Below are positions 63,423 to 64,000 of a DNA stretch of 64,000 bases, piece by piece. Source of the DNA: Zonotrichia leucophrys gambelii (taxonomy: Eukaryota; Chordata; Aves; Passeriformes; Passerellidae); assembly GCF_028769735.1 (NCBI RefSeq), contig NC_088171.1, forward strand, positions 97,281,412-97,345,411, given 5' to 3'. Within the stretch, counting starts at the first letter, position 1. Every line of letters begins with the position of its first letter. The notes under the pieces were generated by a model. The model was given only the letters and a program-made list of their open reading frames with translations, made no database searches and had not been told where the DNA came from. Position numbers and translations under genes: made by a program.

Positions 63423-63620
63423 AGGGAAGGGAAGGGAAGGGAAGGGAAGGGAAGGGAAGGGAAGGGAAGGGAAGGGAAGGGAAGGGAAGGGAAGGGAAGG
63501 GAAGGGAAGGGAAGGGAAGGGAAGGGAAGGGAAGGGAAGGGAAGGGAAGGGAAGGGAAGGGAAGGGAAGGGAAGGGAAGGGAAGGGAAGGGAAGGGAAGG
63601 GAAGGGAAGGGAAGGGAAGG
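63423..63620. repeat. (AGGGA)n pentanucleotide microsatellite, about 40 perfect copies
   Basis: 198 bases of uninterrupted GAAGG/AGGGA repeat, pure purine on the plus strand. Because the period is five, every frame of the array is stop-free; the minus strand reads as a Ser-Leu-Pro-Phe-Pro repeat in a 96-codon frame (63392-63682) that is not a gene. Perfect copies indicate a young, unstable tract, probably length-polymorphic. Confidence 0.97.
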
Positions 63621-64000
63621 CCTATACTATTCAGCCAAATCTGGTGGATCAGGGACATGTGAACAGACCTGTCACATATCACTCAACACCTTAGGAATCC
63701 AGGATAGGCATTTCTAATGAGTTTTTTATGACTCCATAACTGAGTTTTCTATGGTCCATAACTTCTCTGAACAGCCTCCTTTTCCGTACTCCATTATTCC
63801 TGTCCCTCACATCCATCTGGAACCTCCCTTGCTGGAATTTAGATGTCTTATTTCTTGTCCGTTGACTACTGAAAGGAGTAGTCTTTTCAGCAATGTTTTA
63901 TGCAGGAGAAGATTGTTGCATCTCCATTAGATTATTTTTCAGCCCAAATATCACAAGTTCATTGAAAAGCCTGCTTCACAGAGCATGCTCAGAGCTCTAT
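63621..64000. other. AT-rich intergenic DNA, no gene seen
   Basis: No exon or repeat family recognised up to the window edge. Confidence 0.5.

Noticed and set aside
63423..63620. Possible CRISPR or satellite array
   Set aside because: Period is five bases with no spacers, in a vertebrate genome; it is a simple microsatellite.
63392..63682. 96-codon minus-strand frame with a Ser-Leu-Pro-Phe-Pro repeat
   Set aside because: Pure translation of the (AGGGA)n microsatellite; a five-base repeat with no stop triplet is open in every frame.

Overview
The window looks like ordinary, AT-rich, gene-poor vertebrate DNA, most likely from a bird. The evidence is its repeats: CR1 LINE fragments, including 3' ends with the typical avian CR1 tail, and a solo ERVL-type LTR of a kind common in bird genomes. 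There are no bacterial features: no operons, ribosome binding sites, CRISPR arrays or dense ORFs. Nearly all 60-150-residue open frames are chance frames in AT-rich DNA, repeat translations, or frames kept open by high GC.

Only one protein-coding segment can be supported. At 43125-43190 on the minus strand, 22 codons followed by a perfect GTGAGT splice donor match the start of the DOK4/5/6 adaptor family, best DOK6 (docking protein 6). The exon sits in a CpG island (about 42240-43850) with many GC boxes, (GGC/GGA)n repeats in the 5' UTR and no obvious TATA box. DOK6 therefore runs right to left. Positions 1-43124 are the start of its long first intron, and 43191 onward is 5' UTR, promoter and upstream intergenic DNA. 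In other vertebrates the DOK6 upstream neighbour is CCDC102B, but no exon of it was seen here.

Layout. 1-43124: DOK6 intron 1, with a solo ERVL-like LTR (3956-4451) flanked by a 5-bp target duplication, CR1 3' ends (24528-24800 and 34165-34240), a probable older CR1/L3 tail (29873-29950), an unclassified repeat-like stretch (6560-7430), microsatellites, and several stretches that read like conserved non-coding elements (about 15040-15450, 29090-29420, 30830-31090, 35290-35660). 42240-43850: CpG-island promoter and exon 1, with a 39-bp tandem duplication just inside intron 1. 43851-64000: upstream intergenic DNA with a CR1 reverse-transcriptase fragment (44558-44764), an enhancer-like stretch around an octamer motif (about 46130-46300), a consensus CRE (60733-60740), a decayed CR1 ORF1 fragment carrying a GDSL-esterase remnant (62120-62965) and a 198-bp perfect (AGGGA)n array (63423-63620).

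I found no convincing undescribed system. The items most worth checking are regulatory: a nested RFX X-box palindrome at 36707-36741, paired CRE half-sites at 1329-1351, the CRE upstream of the gene, the candidate conserved elements, and the repeat-rich 5' UTR and proximal intron of DOK6.
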